DNA from: Salarchaeum japonicum
GTDB taxonomy: Archaea > Halobacteriota > Halobacteria > Halobacteriales > Halobacteriaceae
NCBI RefSeq assembly: GCF_020614395.1
Contig: NZ_CP085324.1
Span: 1,245,564 to 1,309,563, forward strand
Length of the DNA stretch: 64,000 nt
Direction: 5' to 3'
Below the pieces are notes generated by a model. That model worked only from the letters and a program-made list of their open reading frames with translations, was not told where the DNA came from and did not search any database. Below, one piece after another: positions 1 through 8,526 of this stretch; positions within the stretch are counted from its first letter, which is position 1; every line of letters starts with the position of its first letter. A program made the translations under genes and the position numbers.

Positions 1-908
1 ACACCGTCGTGGACGGTGATCCGGGACGTGACACCCTTCGCGTCGCTGTCGTCGTGCAGGAGCACGGTCTCCAACTGCTGGGTGCCGCGCTCGCGGACTG
101 GATAGTAGAGCTGGTCGCCGTCCGGCGCCCAGAGCGGACTCTGGACGTTGTACTGATGGCTCGCCTCTACCTCGTACACCTCGCGGTTGCCGGTGTCGAG
201 GTCGACGACATGGATGTCCTCGGAGTGCCGGTACCAGGGTTCCGCGACGCGCTTCGCGAAGAACGCGACGCGGTCGCCGTCCGGGCCGAACGACGGGACG
301 CTCGTGACGGAGAGGCCCGTGGTGAGTTTCTCGTCGGTGCCGTCCGTGAGGTTCACCACGTGCGCTTCGTCCGCCCAGTCGCGACCGTCCCAGTCGTCCG
401 CGGAGACGTACGCGATGCGTTCGCCCTCCGGCCCCCAGGTCGGCGACCAGCGCTTGTCGTCGTGGGGGTTCATGCCCGTGGTGACGCGTTCGATGTTCGC
501 GCCGTCGGCGTCCACCGTCCAGATGTCGTTGTACGCGCCGCGTCCGGAGATGAACGCGAGGCGGTCGGTGTCGGGCGCGAACCGCGGTTCGGCGTCGAAC
601 GCGTCGCTCGGCGCGGGCGCGGACTCCTCGCCGGTCTCGGTGTCGTAGACGCGAACCTCGCCGTCGCGGGTGTACGTGAGTTTCGTGCCGTCAGCGTTCC
701 AGTCAATGCGGCCCCAGCGTCCCGAGATTCGGTCGTCGAACGCGACGACACGTTCGGAGGCGTCGATGTCGTCGCGGTACTCCCAGACGGTGTCGGAGCC
801 GGTCTCGCGCTCCACGTAGGTCAGGCGCTCGCCGTCCGGAGCGGGTCGCCACGAGACGCTGACGGCGTCCGCGATGTTCATCACGTCAGGGTCGGCTGTG
901 TCCGTCAT
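1..908 (-). CDS. S9-type peptidase, N-terminal beta-propeller part (3' end outside window)
   Basis: The minus strand is open from an ATG at 906-908 to the window edge, giving about 302 residues with no stop. The protein is a run of WD40/TolB-like blades: repeated W-x-PDG and FxPDGDRVAF-type strands, each followed by polar turns such as TVDADG and DTETGE. This is the propeller that gates S9 (prolyl oligopeptidase or acylaminoacyl-peptidase) enzymes; the catalytic alpha/beta-hydrolase domain would lie beyond base 1, so a TolB-only protein remains possible. There is no signal peptide, so it is probably cytoplasmic. Its ATG overlaps the TGA of the upstream iminopeptidase (908-910), so the two form an operon for peptide breakdown. 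Family assignment is firm for the propeller and inferred for the peptidase half. Confidence 0.75.
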   Translation of the reverse strand, partial: MTDTADPDVMNIADAVSVSWRPAPDGERLTYVERETGSDTVWEYRDDIDASERVVAFDDRISGRWGRIDWNADGTKLTYTRDGEVRVYDTETGEESAPAPSDAFDAEPRFAPDTDRLAFISGRGAYNDIWTVDADGANIERVTTGMNPHDDKRWSPTWGPEGERIAYVSADDWDGRDWADEAHVVNLTDGTDEKLTTGLSVTSVPSFGPDGDRVAFFAKRVAEPWYRHSEDIHVVDLDTGNREVYEVEASHQYNVQSPLWAPDGDQLYYPVRERGTQQLETVLLHDDSDAKGVTSRITVHDG

Positions 909-1807
909 CAGTTTTCACCTCCGTCGGCCGCGGGCCCGAACCCGATTTCGGCGAAGAACTCGCGGACGCGAGCGATGTACTGGTCGTGCTGGTCGAGGTT
1001 CGGGGAGTGCCCCGAGTTCTCGAAGACGACGAGACGGGAGTCCGGGAAGAGGTCGGCTATCTCGACGCTCGCTTCGGGCGGCGTGATCCAGTCGTGGCGG
1101 CCGACGGTGACGAGCGCCGGCGTCTCGACGTCGGGCAGACCGTCCGTGTAGTCCATGGTGGGGTACTCTTCGGTGAACATGACGTTGTGCGTCTCGTGGT
1201 GGAAGTCGAGGGAGTCGACACCCTCGCGGGCGGCGTCCGCGTCGAACTGACTCATATCGGGTTCGTAGAGCGGGAGCATCCCGAGCCAGACGCGCTCGAA
1301 CTCCTCGTCGGATCGGACGTCCCCGTCCATCACGCGAGAGAACTCGTCCCACGTGATGTCGGGGATGTCGAAGGCGTGTGCTTTGAGTTCATCCCAGGAT
1401 TCGCGGGCGTTCTCCCAGGCGTTCTCCTCGTATTCGCCGGTCGGGGCGGTGTCGCGGAGGACAAACCCGGCGAGGTCGTCGCCGTACGTGGTCGCGTACT
1501 CCTGAGTGATGAATCCGCCGTAGGATCCGCCGATAATGGCGATTTCGCCGAGGTCGAGTTCCTCGCGCAGTCCCTCTACGTCGGCGGCGTACTGTTCGTT
1601 TGAGTAGGGTTTCGTGAGGCTGGACTGACCGCAGCCGCGGTGATCATACACGACGACTTCGTAGTCGTCGGCGAGCGCTTCGTAGGCCTGTTTTCCTTTC
1701 TGGTGGTCGCTGATTCCGGGGCCGCCATGGAGGATGACAATGGCGTCGTCGTTCTCCTCACCGAGGACCTCGTAGTACAGCTCCGCGCCGTTGACATCTG
1801 CATACAT
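908..1807 (-). CDS. pip: Proline iminopeptidase-type alpha/beta hydrolase
   Basis: This 299-residue alpha/beta hydrolase of peptidase family S33 releases N-terminal proline or other residues from small peptides in the cytoplasm. Visible motifs are the oxyanion-hole HGGPG near residue 27, the DHRGCGQS strand, the nucleophile elbow GGSYGG near residue 93 (Ser nucleophile), an Asp in the VGRHDWITPP segment and the catalytic His in NSGHSPNLDQ near the C-terminus. The cap domain lies between about residues 115 and 205. Length is normal for the family. The stop overlaps the start of the propeller peptidase downstream, which supports a shared role in peptide use. An AT-rich stretch at about 1846-1856 is a candidate TATA element. 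Some S33 members hydrolyse other amides or esters, so the exact substrate is not certain. Confidence 0.82.
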   Translation of the reverse strand: MYADVNGAELYYEVLGEENDDAIVILHGGPGISDHQKGKQAYEALADDYEVVVYDHRGCGQSSLTKPYSNEQYAADVEGLREELDLGEIAIIGGSYGGFITQEYATTYGDDLAGFVLRDTAPTGEYEENAWENARESWDELKAHAFDIPDITWDEFSRVMDGDVRSDEEFERVWLGMLPLYEPDMSQFDADAAREGVDSLDFHHETHNVMFTEEYPTMDYTDGLPDVETPALVTVGRHDWITPPEASVEIADLFPDSRLVVFENSGHSPNLDQHDQYIARVREFFAEIGFGPAADGGEN

Positions 1808-2070
1808 GAGCTATCTATCGCGTCCGTGAGTGCGTGAATCACTGGCAAAATAGTTGCGGACGCGGACGTCTGGGAGTGGAGGAGGTTTGTCGGTCGGTGG
1901 GGACAGAACGCGTTCTGTGATTTGCGGGGTGAGCGCAGAATTTTCCACATAGAATAACACCCTTAGTGCGTTATTATCTCGGTGAGTGTGCGTGGATTTC
2001 ACAAACAGAATCGTAAACCATGTGAAGGGTTGTCACTGGCTGCGGGGTGAACACGAAGAAGAACGCAGAC

Positions 2071-3906
2071 CTACGCCGACAGCGCGTCCCGGATCTCCGT
2101 CACGGAGAACTCGAGCGCCGACGCCCGATCCGGATGCATCGCCACGAGCAGATGATCCACGCGATCCCCCACGTACTCCACGAGCCGCTGCGCGCGAACC
2201 ACGTCGAACGCACCCATCGAATCGACAGCCACCACCGGAACCGCCTCCGGCACGTCGTACGTCAGACACCCCGCGAGACACAGCACCAGCCCGATGAGTT
2301 CACGTTCGGACTCCGCGAGATGCCGCACGCTCTCCTGCTGGACGGCACCCTCGACCTCCCGCGCGATGACCAACTCGAAGTCGCCGTCCAACCACACGCG
2401 CTGCACGCGCTCAAACTCCAGCACGGACACCAGGTCGTCCATCGCCTCGTTGAACGACTCGCGCAACTCCGCCTCGGCGTTCTCGATGCGGTCGGTCAAC
2501 GCCGTGATATCCGACGAGAGCTCCGCGATTCGCTTCTCCAACTCCTCGTACTCCGCGACCGCCGACTCCAGACGTCTACGGCGGTCTTCGAGCCGCCCTA
2601 CCGTCGAACGCGCGTCCCGGAGCGCGGCCCGCGTCTCCTCGATCTCCGCCACCACGCCGTCCGCCTCCGCGGCGCGCTCGTGCTCTCGCGCCGCGATTCG
2701 CTCGTCGAGGTCGTCGAGGTCTCCTTCGAGTTCCTCCAGCCGCTCGCGCTGGGTGGCGAGCGACGACCGCCGTTCCCGCAGCGACTCCACGACCTCGCGG
2801 CGGTCTGCCTCCAGGTCGCGGACGCGCGCCGCCGCGTCCTCCGCTGCCGCCAAGTCCTCCGACACCGCCTCGATACGCGGGCGGTGGTCTTCCAGTCGCT
2901 CGCGGTCGCGTTCGACGAGGTCGACGAGGTCGTCGAGCGTCCCCTCGAACGCGGACTCGGGCGCGTTCTGCCCGCACGCCCAGCACGCGTACTCGTCCCC
3001 GGTGAGGCCCGCGTCCTGCCCGAGCGCGCCCGTAAAGTCGCCATTCAGCATTTCTCGATTCGCGGTCAGTACCGACTGCAACACGTCCAGGCGGTTCTCG
3101 CGCTCCGCCACCCGTCGCTCCAGGCGCTCCTTCTCCGCCCGTAACTCCGCGGCGTCGTGCTCGTCGGCCGTCGACCGCGCGTCCGCGAGGTCGGCTTCGA
3201 CGGTTTCCAGCCGGTTCTCGAGGCGCTCGATGGCGTCCTCCGTGTTCTCGACGCGCCGCCGCTGCTCGTCACGTTCGGCCGCGAGGTCGGTGCGGCGGTC
3301 GCGGAGCGCCGCCAGTTCGTCGTCCTCGTCGGCGGTCGTGCGCGCGAGCAAGTCGTCGAGGTCGTCCTCCAGCGACGCGACCCGCTCGCGCGCCTCCGAG
3401 AGGGACGCCTCCACGTCCGCGAGGTCGTCCGCCGCACCTTCGAGGTCGTCGCGGTCGTCCTCCAGGGACTGCTTCTCGGCTATCTTCGCCGCGCGCTCCG
3501 CCTCCAGCGACGACACTTCGAGCGGCGCTTTCAGCGTCTCCTCGAAGGAGTCGCCGTTCCGCACCGCCGCGCGGAGGTCGTTGAACTCGAGGAACGTGGC
3601 GAACGAGACGAGGTCGTCCGCGTTGTCCGCGTCGCCCAACCACGATTCGCCCGAAACGGAGAGTCCCGTCCCCGCGCGTTCCGCGGTTCGCGTCACCGAC
3701 CGGTCGCCGTTCGACAGCGTCACCTCCGCGCGCGACGTGCCGCTCCGCAACGGGACGTCGTCGCTTCCCAGCGCGAACGTGAGCGCGTGCAAGAGCGAAG
3801 TCTTGTTCGACGCGTTCGGCCCCGAGAGCAACGTCACGCCGTCGCCGAAAGTCGTTTCGAGTTCGTCGATACCGCCAACGTTCCGGACTGTGAGTTCGAA
3901 CGTCAT
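2071..3906 (-). CDS. Archaeal SMC/Rad50-related ATPase (Sph3-like partner of RdfA)
   Basis: The protein has 611 residues. The N-terminus carries a Walker A-like loop GPNASNKTSL at about 29-38. A very long coiled coil rich in Arg, Glu, Asp and Leu runs from about 130 to 520, interrupted near residue 308 by a CWACG motif that resembles half of a Rad50 zinc hook. The C-terminal part has an SERELIGLVLCLAG signature-like segment and a Walker B-like strand VPVVAVDSMGAFD. Canonical Rad50 has GxNGxGKS; here the P-loop is GPNASNKT, as in the halophile-restricted SMC-like family. It overlaps the 3' end of rdfA by four bases, so the two are co-translated. In Haloferax an SMC-like gene (sph3) sits beside rdfA, and cell shape is the suggested context; that role is transferred here by synteny. 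Confidence 0.78.
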   Translation of the reverse strand: MTFELTVRNVGGIDELETTFGDGVTLLSGPNASNKTSLLHALTFALGSDDVPLRSGTSRAEVTLSNGDRSVTRTAERAGTGLSVSGESWLGDADNADDLVSFATFLEFNDLRAAVRNGDSFEETLKAPLEVSSLEAERAAKIAEKQSLEDDRDDLEGAADDLADVEASLSEARERVASLEDDLDDLLARTTADEDDELAALRDRRTDLAAERDEQRRRVENTEDAIERLENRLETVEADLADARSTADEHDAAELRAEKERLERRVAERENRLDVLQSVLTANREMLNGDFTGALGQDAGLTGDEYACWACGQNAPESAFEGTLDDLVDLVERDRERLEDHRPRIEAVSEDLAAAEDAAARVRDLEADRREVVESLRERRSSLATQRERLEELEGDLDDLDERIAAREHERAAEADGVVAEIEETRAALRDARSTVGRLEDRRRRLESAVAEYEELEKRIAELSSDITALTDRIENAEAELRESFNEAMDDLVSVLEFERVQRVWLDGDFELVIAREVEGAVQQESVRHLAESERELIGLVLCLAGCLTYDVPEAVPVVAVDSMGAFDVVRAQRLVEYVGDRVDHLLVAMHPDRASALEFSVTEIRDALSA

Positions 3907-4496
3907 GAGTTACACTGGCAGACGTAGCCGCGGTGGAGCGCGCGCTCGACGGGGACACGGGTTCGGCAGTTCTCGCACTCGACTTCGACGGTCGCGTGCA
4001 CCGCGAGGTCGCCGCCCGCGCTGAGGCGGTTCTTGGTCGTGAGCGAGGAGACGGCCTCGCTCGCCTTCGACTCGGCGTGGCTCGCCGCGATGTCGAGGGC
4101 GTCCTCCTCCCAGTTGCTGTCGGTCGTCGAGGTGTCGGTTCGTTCGACGCCGAGGCAGTCTTTGAGGTGGGTTCTGACGACGGCGTACGAGACGAAGTCG
4201 GACTCGAGGTCGTCGATGGGGACGCCCTCCTCGCGGAGGACGTTCCGCACCTCGGCCGCGGTCGCGTCGTCCCCCTGGAGGCGCTCGTACTTCGATTCGG
4301 CCTCGTCGCCGAGCGTCTGGAGGCCGGCGCGATCCATCGTGTTCCGGAGGAGCGCGACGTTCAACCAGTCGGCGAGCGACCGATAGCCCTTCCGGCGCGA
4401 CCCGTCGGCCGTCCACTGGTCGACGAGCCGTTCCTCGTATCCCGTGAGGTCGTACTCGTCGAATAGTCGACACACCTTGCAGCCGTACGTCGTCAT
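3903..4496 (-). CDS. rdfA: Rod-determining factor RdfA family protein
   Basis: The protein has 197 residues. It starts with a zinc-knuckle-like CKVC pair (about residues 6-9), followed by a helical module with LADWLNVALL that is typical of RdfA. The C-terminus has a second cluster, CENC then CQC, in the last 25 residues. Between them is an acidic linker. RdfA was described in Haloferax volcanii as needed for rod shape, upstream of an SMC-like gene, and the same gene pair with an ATGA overlap is seen here. A TATA-like AT-rich element about 27 bases upstream of the ATG suggests a leaderless transcript. The name rests on remembered family features and synteny, not on an alignment. If it is not RdfA, it is a small zinc-binding regulator. 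Confidence 0.7.
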   Translation of the reverse strand: MTTYGCKVCRLFDEYDLTGYEERLVDQWTADGSRRKGYRSLADWLNVALLRNTMDRAGLQTLGDEAESKYERLQGDDATAAEVRNVLREEGVPIDDLESDFVSYAVVRTHLKDCLGVERTDTSTTDSNWEEDALDIAASHAESKASEAVSSLTTKNRLSAGGDLAVHATVEVECENCRTRVPVERALHRGYVCQCNS

Positions 4497-4546
4497 GCGC
4501 GTTCTCTACCCAGCGAACCCGTATGAATCTTGAGGTCTCCCGGGAT

Positions 4547-5032
4547 TCATTCGTATTCGGGAGCCATGTAGTAATCGTCCATGTTGCTCTCGCGATCCGT
4601 CACGACGATGTGGTCGACGCGCTCGACCATCTCGTACTCCTCGATAGCCGTCACGAGCTCGTCAATTTCGCGGAGCGTCGGCGCCATCCCGACCGCGTAC
4701 ACGTCGTACGTCCCGATACCGCGGACGACATGCCAGAACCGCATTTCCGCGAGCCGGTCGAACGTAGCGTCCTTCGCACCCGGTTCGTCCACCGCCTCCA
4801 CGGCGATACGAACGATCTCCCAGCTCACGTTCTCCGGGTCGAGGAGGAAGAACACCGTCGTCATCTCCAGGAGGTTCGACACCCGATAGCGGATTCCCTC
4901 GGTCGACATCTCGTAGCCGGCCTCCTCCAACTGCGCCGCTATCTCCGAGTAGGGCGCACGCGGATCCGCCGCGAGAATCTGGAGGATGCGGCTGTCGATG
5001 TCGTCGACGTTGTCGAATCGTGAGCTATCCAT
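4547..5032 (-). CDS. Lrp/AsnC-type transcriptional regulator
   Basis: The protein has 161 residues from an ATG at 5030-5032. An N-terminal winged helix-turn-helix (DSRILQILAADPRAPYSEIA, then EGIRYRVSNL) is followed by a RAM/AsnC-like ligand-binding fold (residues about 75-145: EIVRIAVEA, FWHVVRGIGTYDVYAVG, VERVDHIVV). This is the feast/famine regulator layout. I chose this start because the open frame upstream loses haloarchaeal codon bias and is Arg/Ser-rich. It is divergent from the M19 dipeptidase gene, with 138 bases between the two starts, so it may control that gene in response to an amino acid or peptide. A 16-bp inverted repeat lies in the shared promoter. The ligand is unknown. Confidence 0.8.
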   Translation of the reverse strand: MDSSRFDNVDDIDSRILQILAADPRAPYSEIAAQLEEAGYEMSTEGIRYRVSNLLEMTTVFFLLDPENVSWEIVRIAVEAVDEPGAKDATFDRLAEMRFWHVVRGIGTYDVYAVGMAPTLREIDELVTAIEEYEMVERVDHIVVTDRESNMDDYYMAPEYE

Positions 5033-5133
5033 ACCGGCGCGTACTCGCGCGACGCTCTTGAAACGGCGGGTTGCGGAGGAAGTCGAGTGACCTCCCGTTC
5101 GAGTGAACCACCCGCTAAAGGCTGCCACAATGC

Positions 5134-5149
5134 GAGGGTTTTAACCCTC
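5134..5149. promoter_or_regulatory. Inverted repeat overlapping the M19 dipeptidase promoter
   Basis: GAGGGTT-TT-AACCCTC is a 7-bp inverted repeat with a 2-base spacer. Its TTTTAA centre lies 22-37 bases before the ATG at 5171, exactly where the TATA box of a leaderless gene belongs. It is a plausible operator for the divergent Lrp-type regulator; the link is inferred from position only. Confidence 0.45.
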
Positions 5150-5170
5150 ACTTTCCTACCGTGCAGGTGT

Positions 5171-6343
5171 ATGGGACGCGATAAGCGGTACGACCAGTAC
5201 GAGTCGTACGACTATCTCGACGACGACGCCTACGAACAGTTCGACCTTCCCGCCGTTCACGCCGGTTTCGACCCCTACGAGGTTCCCCTGAGCGACGACG
5301 AGGAAGCCCGCCTCAACGCCGTTCTCGACGACACCGTTATCTCCCTCCACGACCACCCATTCTACTTCCCCGAACACCTCTCCGAGGACATCCAGGACTA
5401 CATTCGCGCCGGCCGCGCGCGCACCGCGTTCGAAGCGCTCTCCGAGACGCCGCTCGACGCCGTGTTCGACATGCACCTCGACGGGCTCTCGCACATCCAC
5501 TCCCACCACGGTTGGAAGTGGAGCGAGATCGTCCACGACGTGACGATGCGCGCCGCCGACATCCAGCACTCTGACTACGGGATTCGCGCGAGCGGCGTCG
5601 AGGACATCGAACGCGCCCGCGAGAACGGCCAACTCGCGTTCGTTCCCGCTCTCGAATCGGCGGCGATGATAGAGAACGAACTCGACCGCCTCGACCAGCT
5701 CTACGGCATGGGCATCCGGTCTATCGGCGTGACGTACGACGCCTCGAACAGCCTCGGCGCCGGGAAGGGTGGCGTCTACGAGGTAGACGGCGGTCTTACG
5801 ACGTTCGGCGTCGACGCCATCGCGCGCATGAACGACCTCGGTCTCGCGGTGAGCACCAGTCACGCGAGCAAGCAGACCACGCTCGACGTGTGCGACGTGA
5901 CGGTCAAACCGATATTCGACACGCACGCACTCGCGCAGGGCGCGGGCATGGGCAAACGCGGCACGAGCGACGAGGAACTCGAAGCCATCGCGGCGACCGG
6001 CGGCGTCATCGGCCTGCTCTCCTCCGCCCACCTCCCGTCCATCGACGAGTACATGGAGCACTTCGAGTACCTCGTCGACCTCGTGGGCATCGACCACGTC
6101 GCGTTCGGCCCGGACGTCCTGTACGGCGACCACACAGAGTTGCTCCGCGTGCTCGCCGCCGACCAGGGCGTCGAACTCCCCGAGTCTACCCTCCAGACCG
6201 AGTACGTTCGCGGGCTGGAGAACCCGACGGAGGCCTGGCAGAACATCCCGCGCTGGCTCGTCAAGGAGGGCTACTCGGACCGCGACATCGAGAAAATCCT
6301 CGGCGAGAACATCCTCCGCGTCCTCGACGAGACGTGGGCGTGA
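5171..6343 (+). CDS. Membrane dipeptidase-like metallopeptidase (family M19)
   Basis: The protein has 390 residues. The M19 fold is recognised from a metal-binding start SLHDHPFYFP (about residue 59), a central GIRSIGVTYDASN strand, an STSHASKQT segment with the conserved His, the KPIFDTHA strand that replaces the usual SHS of bacterial enzymes, and GIDHVAFGPDVLYGD near residue 310. Family members hydrolyse dipeptides with a zinc pair; archaeal members are cytoplasmic and poorly characterised. The ATG at 5171 was chosen because a TATA element lies about 27 bases upstream and the acidic, Tyr-rich N-terminus begins there. The C-terminal helix (EGYSDRDIEKILGENILRVL) is the usual family ending. 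It faces an Lrp-type regulator, which fits control by amino acids or peptides. Confidence 0.83.
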   Translation: MGRDKRYDQYESYDYLDDDAYEQFDLPAVHAGFDPYEVPLSDDEEARLNAVLDDTVISLHDHPFYFPEHLSEDIQDYIRAGRARTAFEALSETPLDAVFDMHLDGLSHIHSHHGWKWSEIVHDVTMRAADIQHSDYGIRASGVEDIERARENGQLAFVPALESAAMIENELDRLDQLYGMGIRSIGVTYDASNSLGAGKGGVYEVDGGLTTFGVDAIARMNDLGLAVSTSHASKQTTLDVCDVTVKPIFDTHALAQGAGMGKRGTSDEELEAIAATGGVIGLLSSAHLPSIDEYMEHFEYLVDLVGIDHVAFGPDVLYGDHTELLRVLAADQGVELPESTLQTEYVRGLENPTEAWQNIPRWLVKEGYSDRDIEKILGENILRVLDETWA

Positions 6344-6554
6344 CGACACACTGACCCGCCGACCGCGCGCCGCGGAGCGGGTAGCCGCCGGCTCGCCGAC
6401 CGCGGATGCCGACACACCAACCACTAAGTAGGTCTTTATTCTATTTTCGTTGGATAGAGGTATTGCTATTCAACTGATTAGTGTGAGATCGTCGGTCTCC
6501 GCTGCGCTGTGGCGGTCGCGGATCACTGTGAACGCGTAACGCAGAACGTTTTTG

Positions 6555-6568
6555 ACTGACCAGTCAGT
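6555..6568. promoter_or_regulatory. TetR-like operator before the MATE exporter
   Basis: ACTGAC-CA-GTCAGT is a 6-bp inverted repeat with a 2-base centre. It follows a T-rich TATA-like stretch (6548-6553) and lies 16-29 bases before an ATG at 6584. Drug-exporter genes of halophiles are often controlled by TetR-family repressors at such sites; no tetR gene is adjacent here. The rest of 6344-6583 shows AT-rich promoter-like sequence near 6430-6480 but no gene. Confidence 0.5.
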
Positions 6569-6583
6569 AAGTACGGGTAACGA

Positions 6584-6658
6584 ATGACGCACACCCACCG
6601 ATTGAGCAGACACCCGTCACGTGCGAACCGAACGACGACCCGCGGGGTGGCCGCCTGA
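6584..6658 (+). CDS. Possible 24-codon upstream ORF coupled to the MATE gene
   Basis: An ATG at 6584, placed where a leaderless start would fall relative to the T-rich element at 6548-6553, opens a 24-residue frame. Its TGA (6656-6658) overlaps the MATE ATG at 6658. The peptide is rich in His, Arg and Thr, unlike the acidic proteins of this genome, so it may be a translation-coupling leader and not a stable protein. It could also be chance in an 80-base leader. It is listed because the same TGATG arrangement occurs at 38470-38559. Confidence 0.3.
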   Translation: MTHTHRLSRHPSRANRTTTRGVAA

Positions 6659-8130
6659 TGGGCGTCCGCCGGCAGATAGAACGCGTCTTCAAGGGCCCCG
6701 AGGAGTTCGACCTCACGTCCGGCAGCATCGGCAAACCCCTGTTCTACCTCTCGCTGCCCATCGTCATCACGAACCTCTTCCAGACCGCGTACAACCTCGC
6801 GGACACCTTCTGGCTCGGCCAGTACAACACCGACGCCCTCGCCGCCATCAGCTTCGCGTTCCCGATGGTGTTCCTCCTCATCTCCCTCGGCATGGGCGTC
6901 TCCGTCGCCGGAAGCGTCCTCGTCGCCCAGTTCACGGGCGCGGGCGAGGAACGCGAAGCCGAGTACGCCGCCTCCCAGACCATCACGTTCGCCGTCATCA
7001 TCTCCGTCGTGCTCGGCGGCGTCGGGTACTTCTTCGTCAGCGACTTCCTCTCCCTGATGGGCGCGTCCGCCGACGTGCTCCCGCTCGCCACCAGCTACAT
7101 GGAAGTCATCTCGCTCGGCCTCCTCTTCATGTTCGGGTTCGCCGTCTTCATCTCCCTCATGCGGGGGTACGGCGACACCATCACGCCGATGGTCGTCATG
7201 TTCGGCTCCGTCGTCCTCAACATCGTCCTCGACCCCTTCCTCATCTTCGGCTGGACGGTCGTCGAGAACGCCCCCGTCGTCGGCACGATAGCGTTCCCCG
7301 AACTCGGCATCCAGGGCGCGGCCATCGCCACCGTGTTCTCGCGGGCGCTCGCGCTCGTCGTCGGCCTCGCCATCATGTTCGGCGGCCGCCGCGGCGTCCA
7401 GATACACCTCCGCGACATGGCTCCCGACATCGACTACCTCCGCCGCCTCGTCCGCATCGGCGGCCCGGCGTCCGTCGAGGGGAGCGGGCGCGCCATCTCG
7501 ATGAACCTCCTCCTGTTCATCGTCGCGTTCTTCCCCGACGCGGTCGTCGCCGCGTACGGCGTCGGCACGCGCGTGTTCTCCGTCGTTTTCCTCCCCGCAA
7601 TCGCCATCTCCCGGGGCGTCGAGACGATGACCGGCCAGAACATGGGCGCGGGCCAACCCGACCGCGCCGCCGCGGCCGCCACCCTCGCGAGCAAAGTGCT
7701 GTTCGTCGTGCTCGCGCTCACCGGTCTCCTCGTGTTCGCGTTCCCCGAACCGATCATCTCCGCGTTCGTCGGGGCCGACCAGGCGAACGCCGACCAGGTC
7801 GTCTCCGTCGGCGCGGAGTTCCTCCGGTACGTCGCGCTCACGTTCGGGTTCATCGGCGTGACGCAGGCCTTCGTCGGGAGTTTCCGCGGCGCGGGGAAGA
7901 CGCTCACCGCGGCCGTCATCTCCGTCGTCATCCTCGGGTTCGTCCGGTTCCCCATCGCGTGGTTCGCGTCCGGCCCGCTCGACGAGACCGGTATCTGGGT
8001 GGCGTTCGCCGTCTCGAACGTCCTCGGCGGCGTGCTCGCCTACGCGTGGTACAAGCGCGGCACCTGGCGGGACGCCGACCTCACGGAAGACCGGGTCGAC
8101 GCGGAAGAAGTAGCCGCGACGGACGACTAG
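6658..8130 (+). CDS. MATE family multidrug/cation antiporter
   Basis: The protein has 490 residues and about 12 membrane helices in two homologous halves. The first half begins LTSGSIGKPLFYLSLPIVITNLFQTAYNLAD at about residues 20-50, the characteristic MATE helix 1, with WLGQYNTDALAAIS following. The second half starts near residue 260 with RIGGPASVEGSGRAISMN. MATE proteins export cationic drugs or metabolites in exchange for Na+ or H+. The start at 6658 overlaps the stop of a tiny upstream frame, and a TetR-like inverted repeat precedes it, which suggests drug-induced expression. The stop overlaps the stop of the convergent TRAM gene by two bases. Substrate unknown. Confidence 0.88.
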   Translation: MGVRRQIERVFKGPEEFDLTSGSIGKPLFYLSLPIVITNLFQTAYNLADTFWLGQYNTDALAAISFAFPMVFLLISLGMGVSVAGSVLVAQFTGAGEEREAEYAASQTITFAVIISVVLGGVGYFFVSDFLSLMGASADVLPLATSYMEVISLGLLFMFGFAVFISLMRGYGDTITPMVVMFGSVVLNIVLDPFLIFGWTVVENAPVVGTIAFPELGIQGAAIATVFSRALALVVGLAIMFGGRRGVQIHLRDMAPDIDYLRRLVRIGGPASVEGSGRAISMNLLLFIVAFFPDAVVAAYGVGTRVFSVVFLPAIAISRGVETMTGQNMGAGQPDRAAAAATLASKVLFVVLALTGLLVFAFPEPIISAFVGADQANADQVVSVGAEFLRYVALTFGFIGVTQAFVGSFRGAGKTLTAAVISVVILGFVRFPIAWFASGPLDETGIWVAFAVSNVLGGVLAYAWYKRGTWRDADLTEDRVDAEEVAATDD

Positions 8131-8483
8131 GCGGTCTCGACGAACGTCGCGTCCGCCGACGTCTTCCCCTGATTGAAGGAGAGGATTTTCGCGCGAATCA
8201 CGTCGCCCTCGCGCACGGAGTCCGGAACGTCCTCGGTGAAGACGACGAACCCCTCGACCTTCCCGACGGCGACGCGCTCGCCGGAGTGGTGGTCGGTGAA
8301 CTCCGTGACGCCGAACTCGTACGTCTCTCCGAGTTCGACGGGCGGTTCGCGTTCCTGCGCGGCCTCGTGCGCGCGCCGGGATTCGCGCTCGTCGGCGGAC
8401 GACCGCCGCCACAGGAAGACCGCCGCGCCACCGACCAACACCACGGCGACAGCGCCGAGCGTGATGAGCGTCGTCGTGTCCAT
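8127..8483 (-). CDS. Membrane-anchored TRAM domain protein
   Basis: The protein has 118 residues. One N-terminal membrane helix (about residues 6-25, ending WRR) is followed by a charged linker and a TRAM domain from about residue 50 to the end (GETYEFGVTEFTDHHSGERV, VEGFVVFTEDVPD, VIRAKILSFNQGKTSADATF). TRAM is a small OB-like RNA-binding fold; free TRAM proteins of archaea act as RNA chaperones. A membrane-tethered form is common in halophiles, but its role is not established. The gene converges on the MATE gene with overlapping stop codons. Confidence 0.82.
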   Translation of the reverse strand: MDTTTLITLGAVAVVLVGGAAVFLWRRSSADERESRRAHEAAQEREPPVELGETYEFGVTEFTDHHSGERVAVGKVEGFVVFTEDVPDSVREGDVIRAKILSFNQGKTSADATFVETA

Positions 8484-8526
8484 ACGCCCGCAAGAAACCG
8501 CGCCACGATAACTCCGGCGACCGACC

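Noticed and set aside
5156-6424. Open frame of 422 codons antisense to the M19 dipeptidase
   Set aside because: No motif, and the plus-strand gene has clear metal ligands.
6523-8493. Open frame of 656 codons antisense to the MATE gene
   Set aside because: Repetitive Asp/Glu/Arg sequence with no fold; it mirrors codon bias of the MATE gene.
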